Assembly: GCA_016647705.1 (NCBI GenBank)
Contig: CM028327.1
Span: 44,657,114 to 44,721,113 of the forward strand
DNA: 64,000 nucleotides
Direction: 5' to 3'
Source of the DNA: Eucommia ulmoides
Lineage: Eukaryota > Streptophyta > Magnoliopsida > Garryales > Eucommiaceae
Part shown: one piece after another, positions 21,464 through 30,968 of the stretch
Numbering within the stretch: the first letter of the stretch is position 1
Layout of the letters: the number at the start of each line of letters is the position of its first letter
Notes under the pieces: model-generated
Told to the model about the DNA's origin: nothing
What the model saw: the letters and a program-made list of their open reading frames with translations, nothing else
Database searches by the model: none
Translations under genes and position numbers: made by a program

Positions 21464-22518
21464 GTTGTGTTTGGATAAGGAATTTCCAGGAGGGATTTCA
21501 TTTTGGGGAAGGATTTCAAAATCCCTTTTTAACAAATGCTTTGTTTGGAAGCTGAGGAAATAAATTTGTAAAATCCCTTAAAGCCTCACACAAAGGATTT
21601 GGAAATCCTTTTGAAACAGGCATCATTTGACAAATCCGTTCTTCCTCTTCTTCGTCTGCATCGCTTATTCCTTCGAAAATCATTGCAGCGTCGTTCATCT
21701 TATTCGCTTCTTCCTTCGAAAATTGTCACAGCGTCGCCGTCTTCTTCGTTTGTCTTCGTCTTCGCCGTCTGATTTGTGGATCGTCGTCGTCTCAGCTTCG
21801 CCATCGTCGCAATTTTGTGGGGTATTTTACTGTCGTCTTTCTTCGATCTGATTTCGTTTTTTATTTTGATTTTATTTCCGATTCCTATTTTTGATTTCGT
21901 ATTCATCGTTTTTCTGTTTTTTTTTTTTAATTTTGTTTTAGGGTTCATCGTTCTTCGAAAATCAGTGGCGATGGGTTTCGTTCTTCGTTGTGAGAAATCA
22001 CAGGCTTGCGTCGTTTCGTTCTTGTTTGGCGTTGGCGAGAAATCACAGGCAGTGATGATGACAGTGGTGAGGTAATGAAGATGCCGATGGCTGGAGCGAA
22101 GAGAGATGAGAGCAATAGAGCTTGTGATTTCTCAATTTGGCTGGTTTTTGTTCTCAATTTGGCTGGATTTTGTTCTCAATTTTCTTATGGTTTTTGTTCT
22201 TGGATGGGTATGGTTTTTGTTCGAATTTGTTATTCAAACATCTTCTTTATCTGTGATTTTTGGAATTTGTTCGAAATTGTTATTGTCGGATTTCTTCGAA
22301 TTTGTTCTTGAGTTGTTCATCGTCTTCATCGTGTACTTTTTTTTTTTTTTTTTTTTTTGAGAAGTGGGATAAAAAAATAGAACCAAACATAAATCTACTA
22401 TCCAAATACTTCAATTCAAACAATTATCCAAATAAGGGATTTGTGAAATGAAGGGATTTCGAAATCCTTTCATTTCACAAATATCTTGAATTTATCAAAT
22501 CCCTTACCCAAACACAAC
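21464..22518. mobile_element. Non-autonomous TIR element
   Basis: The left end 'gttgtgtttggataaggaat' matches the complement of the right end, 'cccttacccaaacacaac'. TTTAG stands on both sides (21459-21463 and 22519-22523), a 5-bp target duplication. Subterminal 'aaatccctt'/'aagggattt' repeats occur on both sides. The inside is T-rich with several short frames and no transposase motif. Superfamily not assigned. Confidence 0.75.
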
Positions 22519-22799
22519 TTTAGTTTTTATCCATTAGATGAAATTTTACATCTGACGGTTGAGATTAAATAACATGCTAGCATTAGGGTTTCTTTCTTTA
22601 TCTCTCTTACACACACACTTTCTCTCTTTGTCCCCATCTCTTCATCATTTTTCTAGTTTTATTTACTCTTACTAAGAAGACACCACTGTCACCACCAGCT
22701 CGGGTGATGCTTATCCTATTTTCATTCTTTATTTTTTAATTAATGTTTTAAATTAAAACATTATGGTTTCATGCATGGGGTTTTAACTAGTTTATATAT

Positions 22800-23470
22800 T
22801 GTTGTTTGTTGAAAACTGGTTAACACCTTCAGTTGGTCAGGTTAGGTTTCACGTGGAGATTTTATTTGTTGAGTTGACGGTCTTGAGTCTGGAGTTCTCT
22901 GTCTAGTAAGTAGTCCACGGTTAATTACTACCAGTTTGATCTGGTTCTTGCACAAAGACCCATTCAGATATTCCCCGCAAAATTCCTCTGACGTGAGAGT
23001 AAGAGTTCAGGAAAAAAATAGTTCAATATTGATTGAAGAGAACTTGTCATATTAGGTGCATTCAATACCCACTATTTATAGGAGAGATGCTATATTAGCC
23101 CCTGAAAATTAGGCCCCTAAGCGGGGCAGTTAGCATATTCTGACGCGTGGCCAATGAAGAGGCGAATGATATGGTTTAAACTATTAGGCCTTGAATTTAA
23201 ACCCACAGAAGGAGTCCATGGTTTAGTCCGAATGAACAGGAGACGAAGCCCAACCCACAGAGAGGCAAGAGCATTCTAGGTGATGCGTAAGGTCTATTCG
23301 GTAGTCGCTGACTAGTTACCGACCCGGACAGGGTACTTAGCGTTGCCCCGAAACCTAGTCGGTGGTTGGCAAACGGCTGAATGGTCAAAAGAGATTGATG
23401 TGGGCTCCCTCCCAACACGTGGCGCATTATGAATTGTCTGGGGCGTTTGGCCGAAATACCCCTCATTAAA
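22800..23470 (-). mobile_element. LTR-like element in copy A
   Basis: On the minus strand there is a TATA-like 'ctcctataaatagtgg' (near 23075), preceded by 'cacgtgttgggagg' and followed by 'ttgcggggaatatctgaa'. The same sequence is in copy B, where it is split by another solo LTR, and a plus-strand relative lies at 19860-20240. Ends and target duplication were not determined. Confidence 0.5.
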
Positions 23471-24329
23471 ATCATCATTTTTAAAACAATTAAATACATT
23501 GATTTTTAATAAATTTATCGAGATAACTACATTTTAATGTTAATCAACCAACCTTATTTAAAGAATAAAATTTCTTATTCAAAATTATAGGATCAATTTA
23601 AATTCAAATCCAAACAAATTTCTTTCTTACGCTAAAATCATTACTTTTGCTAAAAAGTCCAACAAAAATTAAAAAAAATTAGTCTTTCATATTATAATTA
23701 ATTATAAAATAATAATTAATTTTGTAAAATTAAATACAATAAAATTTATTCTTAATTCATGAAAATACATTGTGTAAGATTTGTATGTAAAATGTTTAGG
23801 AAGTCAACTTCTAGAAGGTTGGTGATGATTACTAGTTGACATTCTTTGTTTGACTTTAAACACCATTATAAAATGCTAATTGCACTCCTCTTGGATTTAT
23901 AATTTATAATTTTTACATTTTATTCCTCTAAGTTTTTAATTTAACCGACTTCGAGTTAGACAAAAGCCGGTGTTATTCATCGTAAATATATGTTAGTTAA
24001 AAATATTAAAAAGTATGCAATTTATTTCACCGTTATCAATATTTAAATCATAAATATAAAATTATTAAAGAGTAAATAAGTAAAGATTATTAATTAAACA
24101 AAACTATACACACTGTGATGAATTTAAGAGATTTTTTTTCAAATTCTTTCTCTTGAAATTGCCAGTTATACACAAAATGATGAAAAAATATATTTTAGGT
24201 TGTGAAATGAAAAATATCCAAAATGAGGGAGTAGAAAGTGTAATTAACCCAATAGAAAGAAATTCCACATCTTATTTTGATGATGGACTCTATGTGAGGC
24301 CCAATCCAAAGTTGTCATTAGACAAATAT
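23471..24329. other. AT-rich non-coding part of the segmental duplication
   Basis: The stretch is shared with copy B (about 60960-61790). A 74-codon frame at 24153-24377 has a counterpart at 61624-61815, but that is expected from the duplication; it shows no recognisable domain or codon signature. No gene is called. Confidence 0.6.
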
Positions 24330-25548
24330 CTATCATATAAAATAGAACGGATTTTGCGGATTAGAACAAATTTATGATTAAGACAAACAAAAATATGATT
24401 AGGACAAATAAATTTACTAATTAGGACAAACAAATGCTAATTAGGACATTTTGACGACATTAATTAAGGATCATGAAAGGAAATTGGGTTTGCCGAAAAG
24501 GAAATAAGATTAAATATATTTGGATATTTTAGCTTTTTAAACATTCCCTAAACATTCAATTTATTTTTTTCCTATTTTACCATAATTACTTTAATTGCTC
24601 TTAATTATTATTTTGGCAAAAATCACCTCAAATTGCTCTTAATTATCAATTTGTTTCCTATTTTACCATAATTGCTTTAATTTTTTTTTATCTATCTATT
24701 ATATAAAACATGACGATTTTTGCTGACTATAACAAACTTATGATTAAGACAAATAAAAATATGATTAGGACAAACAAATTTGCTGACTAAGACAAACAAA
24801 TGCTGATTAGAACATTTTGGCGACATTAATTAAGGACCATGAAAGGAAATTGGGTTTGCCGAAAAGGAAATAAGTTAAATATATTTGGACATTTTGGCTT
24901 TAAAGAAAATATTTTTTAAACATTCCCTAAACATTCAATTTTATTTTTTTCCCTATTTTACCATAATTGCTATAATTTTTTTTTTCTTATTTTACCATAA
25001 TTGCTTTAATTGCTCTTAATTATCATTTTGGCAAAAATCATCCCAATTGCTCTTAATTATTAATTTCTTTCCTATTTTACCATAATTGCTTTAATTTTTT
25101 TTTATCTATCTATTATATAAAATATGACGGTTTTTGCTAACTATGACAAATTTATAATTAAGATAAACAAAAATATTATTAGGACAAACAAATTTGTTGA
25201 CTAGGACAAACAAATTTTGAGTAGAACATTTTGGCGACATTAATTAAGGACCATGAAAGGAAATTGGGTTTGCTGAAAAGAAAATAAGACTAAATATATT
25301 TGAACATTTTGGCTTTAGAGAAAATATTTTTTAAACATTCCCTAAACATTCAATTTTATTTTTTTTCCTATTTTACCATAATTGTTATAACTTTTTTTAT
25401 TCCTATTTTACCATAATTGCTTTAATTGCTTTTAATTATCAATTGTTTTAATTGCTCTTAATTATCATTTTGGCAAAAATCATCCCAATTGCTCTTAATT
25501 ATCAATTTCTTTCCTATTTTACCATAATTGCTTTAATTTTTGTTATCT
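24330..25548. repeat. Iterated Helitron-like 5' modules (copy A)
   Basis: Three tandem modules, each opening with a 'tatctattatataaaa'-like head (about 24333, 24704 and 25110) followed by 'gacaaacaaat' words, 'ggaaattgggtttgccgaaa' and several 'tattttaccataattgct' phrases. The period is roughly 370-440 bp. The heads resemble the 5'-TC termini of plant Helitrons, and the last leads into the element with a proper 3' end. Copy B has the same array at 61795-62980. Confidence 0.65.
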
Positions 25549-26713
25549 AACTATTATATAAAGATCACCGCTCCTCGCAGGTACATCTCTCTCTCTTCTC
25601 TATCTCGCGATTATAGGTTTGTTGGTGATGATGATATTTAAATTTTAATTATTGTTGATGTTTTAAAAAAAAATAGGTGTATAATATTGTACAAACTGAG
25701 AAAATAATATCAATATTTTTAGGTTTGATTTTCTTTTTTACGCCCATGCCTTCAGGTGGGGATATTATGAGGTAATTAAGGTGGCGTTTGGTAACCGTTT
25801 CTGTTTCAATTCCAGCAGTGGGATGGGAATGGGATGGGAATTTTGTTTTCTTTTTGGGAGTAGAATTGCGTTTGGTAACGATAATTTTTTTTTTGTTTTG
25901 GGAAGGGAATTGTGTTTGGTAACGATTTTATTCTAAAATCTTTTTTTTTTTTTTTTTTTTTTTTTTTTCAGTTTTGGCCGGCCGGCGGTGGCGGTGCTCC
26001 GGCGGCGCCGTCGCCGGCCGGCGGCGGTGCTCCGGCGGCCCCGTCGCCGGCCAGCCGGAAACTGCCGGCGACGGTTCTCCGGCGATGACCGGACGGCGGT
26101 GGCGCCGTCGCCGGCGACTGCCGGAAGTGGCCGGAAAAATTCCGGCCGGACGGTGACCGGCGACGGTCGCCGGACGGTGACCACCGGCGGCGGCGGACGG
26201 TGACCGGCGACGGTCGCCGGAGATGACCGGCGGCGGCGGCGGACGGTGGCCGGCGGCGGCGGCCGGTGGTCGGCCGGTAGGTGAATAGTGATCATGGGTT
26301 TTGGGAATGGAATGGGAATAATGAGAAACAACTTTTTTTTGTTTCTCATTTCTTAAGAAAAAAGTGGGCACAATTCTCAAATGGGAATGAAATGGAAACG
26401 GAAACAAAAATTACCAAACGCTATTCCCAAACAGAATTCCCAAAAATCTGGGAATGGAATGGGATGGAAATGGTTACCAAACGGGGCCTAAATTATTGTT
26501 ATTTGTTTCAGACACAGATTTATTGAGAGACATTTTAACAACACATGTTAATAATTAAAATTCATTACTTTTGTTGATGTTTGTGGTTGTGGGTACTTGC
26601 AGTATATTCTGTAATGATATTTTGGTGATGAGTTTATTGATTTTTTTGCTTAATTGCCTAAATATTAGGTTATTTATTTCCGTCTGTACCTTCAGGCACG
26701 AGTTATATGCTAG
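25549..26713 (+). mobile_element. Non-autonomous Helitron, interrupted by a MITE
   Basis: It begins near 'tctaactattatataaaga' and ends 'ttcaggcacgagttatatgc' plus 'TAG' at 26713, followed by T. A short hairpin 11 bp before a terminal CTAG, with insertion next to T, is the Helitron 3' end. The copy at 62980-63426 has a better hairpin ('cgtg' stem around 'ccttcaga'). Without the 709-bp MITE the body is about 0.45 kb. No RepHel helicase is encoded. Confidence 0.7.
25780..26488. mobile_element. Tourist-like MITE with empty site in copy B
   Basis: The termini 'ggtggcgtttggtaacc' and the complement of 'ggttaccaaacggggcc' form a 17-bp inverted repeat with two or three mismatches. TAA is duplicated (25777-25779 and 26489-26491). 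Copy B reads straight through the site ('gaggtaattaaattattg' near 63195), so the insertion came after the segmental duplication. The core 25975-26280 is very GC-rich, made of CCGGCG-type repeats. The 138-159 codon frames over it are by-products of that composition. Confidence 0.88.
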
Positions 26714-27179
26714 TTTATTTACAAATTGACCAAAATAGATTAGACGCTGGATTTGGCACACGAGATTCGAGACGAGATTAGAATGATCATGAAAATAGTC
26801 ATTTCATTCCTATATTTTTTTTTTGGTTTCCAGAATATTCCCGCACCATGGTCGACGGAGAATAATCTCTTGAGGTACTGTCAGACGTCAAAAACAAGGA
26901 CATCTCCCAATAGAGCACTTTCCGTATACAATCCCCCAAGGTATTTCATTTCTATATTTGGTACATGAGATTAAATCACATTCTCATTATCGAGAATTCC
27001 CTAATCCCACAACACATGGGATTACATTTTAATCATTCATCAGCCAAAAAATAAGGGCAAATACTAACTAAATATTTAAATTGGAATTAAATTTAATTAA
27101 ATTAACTATTACACCGTTTGAAATTTTAGTTAAATTACTCTTTTAATTAATTTTGTTTTTTTGGTCAAATCATCCGTAC
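26714..27179. other. Gene-free stretch shared by both segmental copies
   Basis: A 71-74 codon frame (26753-26968; counterpart 63466-63690) survives in both copies with an in-frame length difference in a T-rich stretch. It matches no family I know, so it is not called a gene. The rest is AT-rich. Confidence 0.5.
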
Positions 27180-27775
27180 AAACTGAGAGTTATACCTAAG
27201 GGCAAGTATTAGATTTTTGTCATGCATTGATCACTTGAGAGTACTCAAATCACTATATAAATCAGAGGAGATAATCCACTTAGTACCATATGATTTTAAG
27301 TTGTAATTTCCTTTTATGGTATTACAGTCAGGTTATGTGTTTCTCATTCACCCGTAGTCAAATCATTTGTGCAAATTGGGAGTTGCACATTTCTCTTCAT
27401 TCTTTGTAGTCAAATCATTTGTGCAAAGTGAGTGTTGCACTAAGGGTGGGTATTAGATTCTTGTCGCATATTGATCACCTGAGAGTATCCAAAACACTAA
27501 ATAAATCAAATGAGTTATTCCACGTAATGCCATATGATTTTAAGATGGAATTTCCTACTATGGTATCAGAGCCAAGTTAGAGGTCTCTAATTCTCACGTC
27601 GTCAAATTATTTTGTGCAAGTTGGGAGTTACACATTTTTTATCATTCCCTCGTAGACAAATTTGTACAAAGCGGGTGTTGCACTTAAGAGCGAATATTAA
27701 ATTTTTATCTCACATTGATCATCTGAGAATACTTACTTCACTTAATGTGTTGGAATCTCCTAACATTTAATGTGG
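27180..27775 (+). mobile_element. Copia-like LTR debris with tRNA-Met primer site
   Basis: Three degenerate units about 240 bp apart begin with 'cattgatcac(t/c)tgagagta' (near 27228, 27469 and 27714). TGGTATCAGAGCCA at 27561-27574 is the initiator tRNA-Met primer-binding site of plant copia elements. No gag or pol follows. The window end (63890-64000) shows the first unit of copy B. Confidence 0.6.
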
Positions 27776-28375
27776 TCTCTCTCTCTCTCTCTCTTTCTCT
27801 TTCTATCTCTCTCTCTCTCACACACACACTTGCAGATACTTTACCTCACTGATGCTTCCAAATACAGTATTTGTCAGTTAGGTTTAGGTAATTACAAGCT
27901 AAACAAGGGTTTTTTTTGGAGAACAACTCACAAAATTAAAATTTTAGTCATCCAGTTCATGTGTTACAGTAATTTTTTCAAAAGTTCAAAAATCATTGAA
28001 AAAATTAGTGCATGGATTATATGGGCTAAAATTTTAATTTGTGGACTGTTTGCAAAAAATCGCATTGAACAAAAATCAACATGCTATTACCTGAATCCGT
28101 CGCAGCAGCAACGACGAGGCAAGACTCATGACGAAGAAAAACAGCGAAGAGAAACTGAAATGGTGAACGGTGAGCATCGATAGACGGCGAAGCAATGATC
28201 GACGATAACGGCGAAGAGAAGCGAAATCGGCGAAGAGTGAGCATCGATTGACGGCGAAGGCGAGGCAAGGTTGTATGCCAACGGTAGAGACGAAGAAGAA
28301 CGACAATCTCTCTTGAGAAAAAACCAAAAAAGTGAAGTGAGAGAGAGTCTTGAGAGAAGCGAAAGTCTTGAGAGA
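27776..28375. other. Gene-free stretch with CT/CA repeats
   Basis: (CT)n and (CA)n runs occupy 27776-27830. 27915-28055 is related to the dispersed blocks near 18090 and 18940. 28086-28330 is less AT-rich and carries repeated 'gcatcga' and 'acggcgaag' words. Overlapping frames on both strands here are composition effects. I recognise no gene. Confidence 0.5.
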
Positions 28376-28380
28376 AGCCT

Positions 28381-28579
28381 AACGCCTTGAGAGGAGTGAA
28401 GTCTTGAGAGAAGTGAATTGAGAATATAATTATTGACAACAGAAGCCTAACGCCTTGAGATGAGTGAAATCTTGAGAGAAGTGAATTGAGAATATAATTA
28501 TTGACAACAGAAACCTAACGCCTTGAGAGGAGTGAAGTCTTGAGCGAAGTAAATTGAGAATATAATTATTGACAACAGA
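28381..28579. repeat. Tandem array, three 68-bp units
   Basis: Units begin 'aacgccttgaga' at 28381, 28449 and 28517; the third is cut after 63 bp. The copies differ at only a few positions. It lies about 100 bp left of the large inverted repeat. Confidence 0.95.
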
Positions 28580-28684
28580 TAGTGTTGCGAGCACATGGGT
28601 ATGGGTCTTGACTTTGGCATAGCTATTTGAGGAATTAAGAAGTGCATGACAGCCGGCATAGGTCAATTATATATATATATATAT

Positions 28685-29298
28685 GAAGCTGTTAAATCGT
28701 AGTTCTCATATTGAATTTTACTACTTTGAAGTTCATGTTCTAATGTGTTTTATTCTGTTTCATAGCTTTCGTTATAATTACTTTCATTATCATTAGGGAT
28801 GGTCATGGGCCTAGGGCCCGCCCAGCCCGCCAAACCCGTCCACTTTTTTTGGGCCTAGATTTGAGTTTCAAGCCTGTGGGCTGGGCTTGGACATGAATAT
28901 ATAGGCCCGATGAATTTTAGGGTCGGACTAGGGCTTGGTTAATTTTTCTTAGGGCCGAACACCCAAAAAAAAGTGGACGGGTTATATATATATATATTAA
29001 TTTAATTATTGGGCCGGGCCGGACCGGCCCTAAGAAAAATTAACCAAGCCCTAGTCCGACCCTAAAATTCATCGGGCCTATATATTCATGTCCAAGCCCA
29101 GCCCACAGGCTTGAAACTCAAATCTAGGCCCAAAAAAAAGTGGACGGGTTTGGCGGGCTGGGCGGGCCCTAGGCCCATGACCATCCCTAATGATAATGAA
29201 AGTAATTATAACGAAATCTATGAAACAGAATAAAACACATTAGAATAGGAACTTCAAAGTAGTAAAATTCAATATGAGAACTACGATTTAACAACTTC
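28685..29298. repeat. Large inverted repeat (fold-back), about 273-bp arms
   Basis: The left arm 28685-28957 is the near-perfect complement of 29025-29298, with a 67-bp AT/GC-mixed spacer. The inner arm holds a 'gggatggtcatgggcctagg' end and GGCC-rich sequence like a plant fold-back transposon. The outer ~108 bp of the right arm runs straight into the pararetrovirus remnant and keeps its AT-rich coding-like character. The left outer arm is therefore an inverted copy of viral-derived sequence. Confidence 0.88.
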
Positions 29299-29304
29299 AC
29301 TGAT

Positions 29305-30235
29305 ACCTTCAACCTACTTATTAGATTTGGTATGCAGAATAAAATTGAAAATTGAAAAAACGCTAGACATCACAGGAATGATTGACATAGGAAGCACAAA
29401 ATCACATTTAGACATAGATCTTGTCTCAAAAGAGGTAATACATGAATTAAAACAATCAGTTATAACTTAACAAATGGATGGAACTACATTACAATATGAT
29501 AAGTGTCTCAAAGATAGTCAAATAGTATTCTTAACAGAAGAAGATGACTTCAACATATACTATCCACTACCACAAGTATGGTTAAGTAAAATAAATCATA
29601 GGTATAAATTTATAATAGGTTTAAACTTTATTCGAAATCAAGGTGGTAGTATTACAATAACAAATGATTTTGTCACAATAACAAAAAAGGCAAGCGTTAT
29701 ACTCACAGATTATTTTATTGCAAAATTGCCATTAACTTCACCACTAACACAAAGAGTTATCCCAAAACAATTACAATCAGAGTCCTCGCATGCAAAGCGT
29801 GGTGAGGCCAGCAATAGTTTAAAACAGCTATATCTAACAACACTAAAAATAGGTAAATATATAGCAAATACATAAAATAATAAAATACCTTGAAGAATAA
29901 ATTTGAGAACTTTCTAAATTCCTTATACAACCTGAAGATTATAACTACTTCAAAGAATTCAGTATAAAAAATAACATTCCAAAGCAATTGAGTAAAAAGG
30001 AACAGTTGTACAAAATAATACAAATAGAAGAGGAAACACAGATCTTAGGAGAAAATCCTATAAATTTTGGGAAAGAAATAAAATTGAAGCATACTTAGAA
30101 ATAAAAACCCCTGAACTTAGTATAAAAACAGCCAATGAAAAATACGACCCAATAGATATAGAAGAATTTGATAAACAAATAACCGAACTCAAAAAATTAG
30201 GAGTAATAAGAAATAGTTTGAGCAGACATAGTAGT
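29305..30235 (+). pseudogene. Endogenous caulimovirid pol remnant, 5' part (protease, RT start)
   Basis: Remnant of the polyprotein of a plant pararetrovirus (family Caulimoviridae). A degenerate aspartic-protease motif (DIGST, near 29383-29397) is followed by an open stretch 29474-29875 and then by the entry to the reverse-transcriptase fold before the frame is cut at 30235 by a gypsy element. Stops and shifts occur (for example the TAA near 29468), so it is not functional. The matching downstream half is at 41402-42563. The assignment rests on domain order together with the RNase H and viroplasmin-like regions further on. Genus not decided. Confidence 0.75.
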
Positions 30236-30920
30236 TGATACGTATAAAACCCTCACTCCTGCCTGATCTAAATATAAACCCCAAATGGGTCGGGTTTGAT
30301 CTTTTGGGTTCCGATCTGAAGTCAGGTAAACCTATTTACCTAACGGGCTGAGATAGTCTAAGCTCATTTCTCCCATGCTTGTATAATAGGTGCATGGGCT
30401 GCCATTATATAAGGCCCATATTTGGGTGTACATAGACCCAGTATGTTGATATCCCCCAAAAATAAAGTAGTCTTTCTCTTTTCTAAGTGGTGTAGGCCCA
30501 CAGTTATAATTCATGAACTTTATCTGAATTGACTGTAGTATCCCATGATTAATGGAAGCCATTACAGATATTCATCCTTTCCAAGTTGACTGTAACGGTC
30601 CATGAGAAATGGAATTCGTTACAGATATTTTCGGTAATTATAGAGACAATGGTGATGATATGTAACGGCATAATCTTTTGATAGTAGGATCATCACCCTA
30701 TAAAAAGGGATAGAAGGTAACTGGTATACTACTCTAATTTTAGCCTGCATTTATCCTGATCATATTCAGATTAACTTATTCTCACACCGGAAGTTTTTTG
30801 ACCGACACCACACCGGTGTCCTTCATTAGAATTTAAGGTTTTGCAGGTCTCAGAGGAAGATTATTGGTTTTCTGGTACGTGTAAAGATTGGTATGTGACA
30901 GAGAATTTTTGGCAGTATTA
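30236..30920 (+). repeat. Left LTR
   Basis: Starts TGATACGTATAAAACCC and ends GCAGTATTA. A TATA box 'ctataaaaag' lies at 30698-30707. By eye I count about 27 differences from the right LTR over the first ~365 bases, roughly 7 percent, so the insertion is not recent. Confidence 0.92.
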
Positions 30921-30939
30921 TTTGGCGTCGTCTGTGGGA
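30921..30939 (+). promoter_or_regulatory. Primer-binding site
   Basis: The sequence 'tttggcgtcgtctgtggga' directly follows the LTR. It has the TGGCGCCGTCTGTGGG form usual in plant Tat/Athila-type elements, with one C-to-T change. The tRNA species was not assigned. Confidence 0.75.
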
Positions 30940-30968
30940 AACGAGACATAAATCCCTACGTTGCAAAT

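Larger units (their letters stand above)
21108..27285. repeat. Segmental duplication, copy A
   Basis: Matches 57829-64000 in the same orientation and order. Landmarks: 'gatagaaaccattggatt', 'cattagggtttctttcttta', 'ccaacacgtggcgcatt', 'aggaagtcaacttctagaag', the Helitron-like repeats, and 'gacgctggatttggcacacg'. Copy A has two insertions missing from copy B: a TIR element (21464-22518, in an A-only stretch of about 1.3 kb) and a Tourist-like MITE (25780-26488). It lacks the solo LTR of copy B. No host gene lies in either copy. Confidence 0.9.

Noticed and set aside
21627..22360. Overlapping hydrophobic frames of 60-100 codons
   Set aside because: T-rich interior of a non-autonomous TIR element; the Phe/Leu-rich peptides reflect composition.
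24153..24377. Frame conserved in both segmental copies (counterpart 61624-61815)
   Set aside because: Conservation is explained by the duplication; the peptides differ in length and have no recognisable domain.
25928..26407. Frames of 138-159 codons, Pro/Arg-rich, on the minus strand
   Set aside because: They lie in the GC-rich CCGGCG core of a MITE, where stops are rare in every frame; both strands show similar peptides and copy B lacks the whole element.
26753..26968. 71-codon frame with a 74-codon counterpart at 63466-63690
   Set aside because: The same duplication explains it; it includes a T-run-encoded Phe stretch and no known motif.
28381..28579. Possible CRISPR-like array
   Set aside because: The units are contiguous 68-bp repeats without spacers, in plant nuclear DNA.
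28026..28666. Minus-strand frames with a repeated FSQDF-like motif
   Set aside because: Created by the 68-bp tandem array; no start context or domain.
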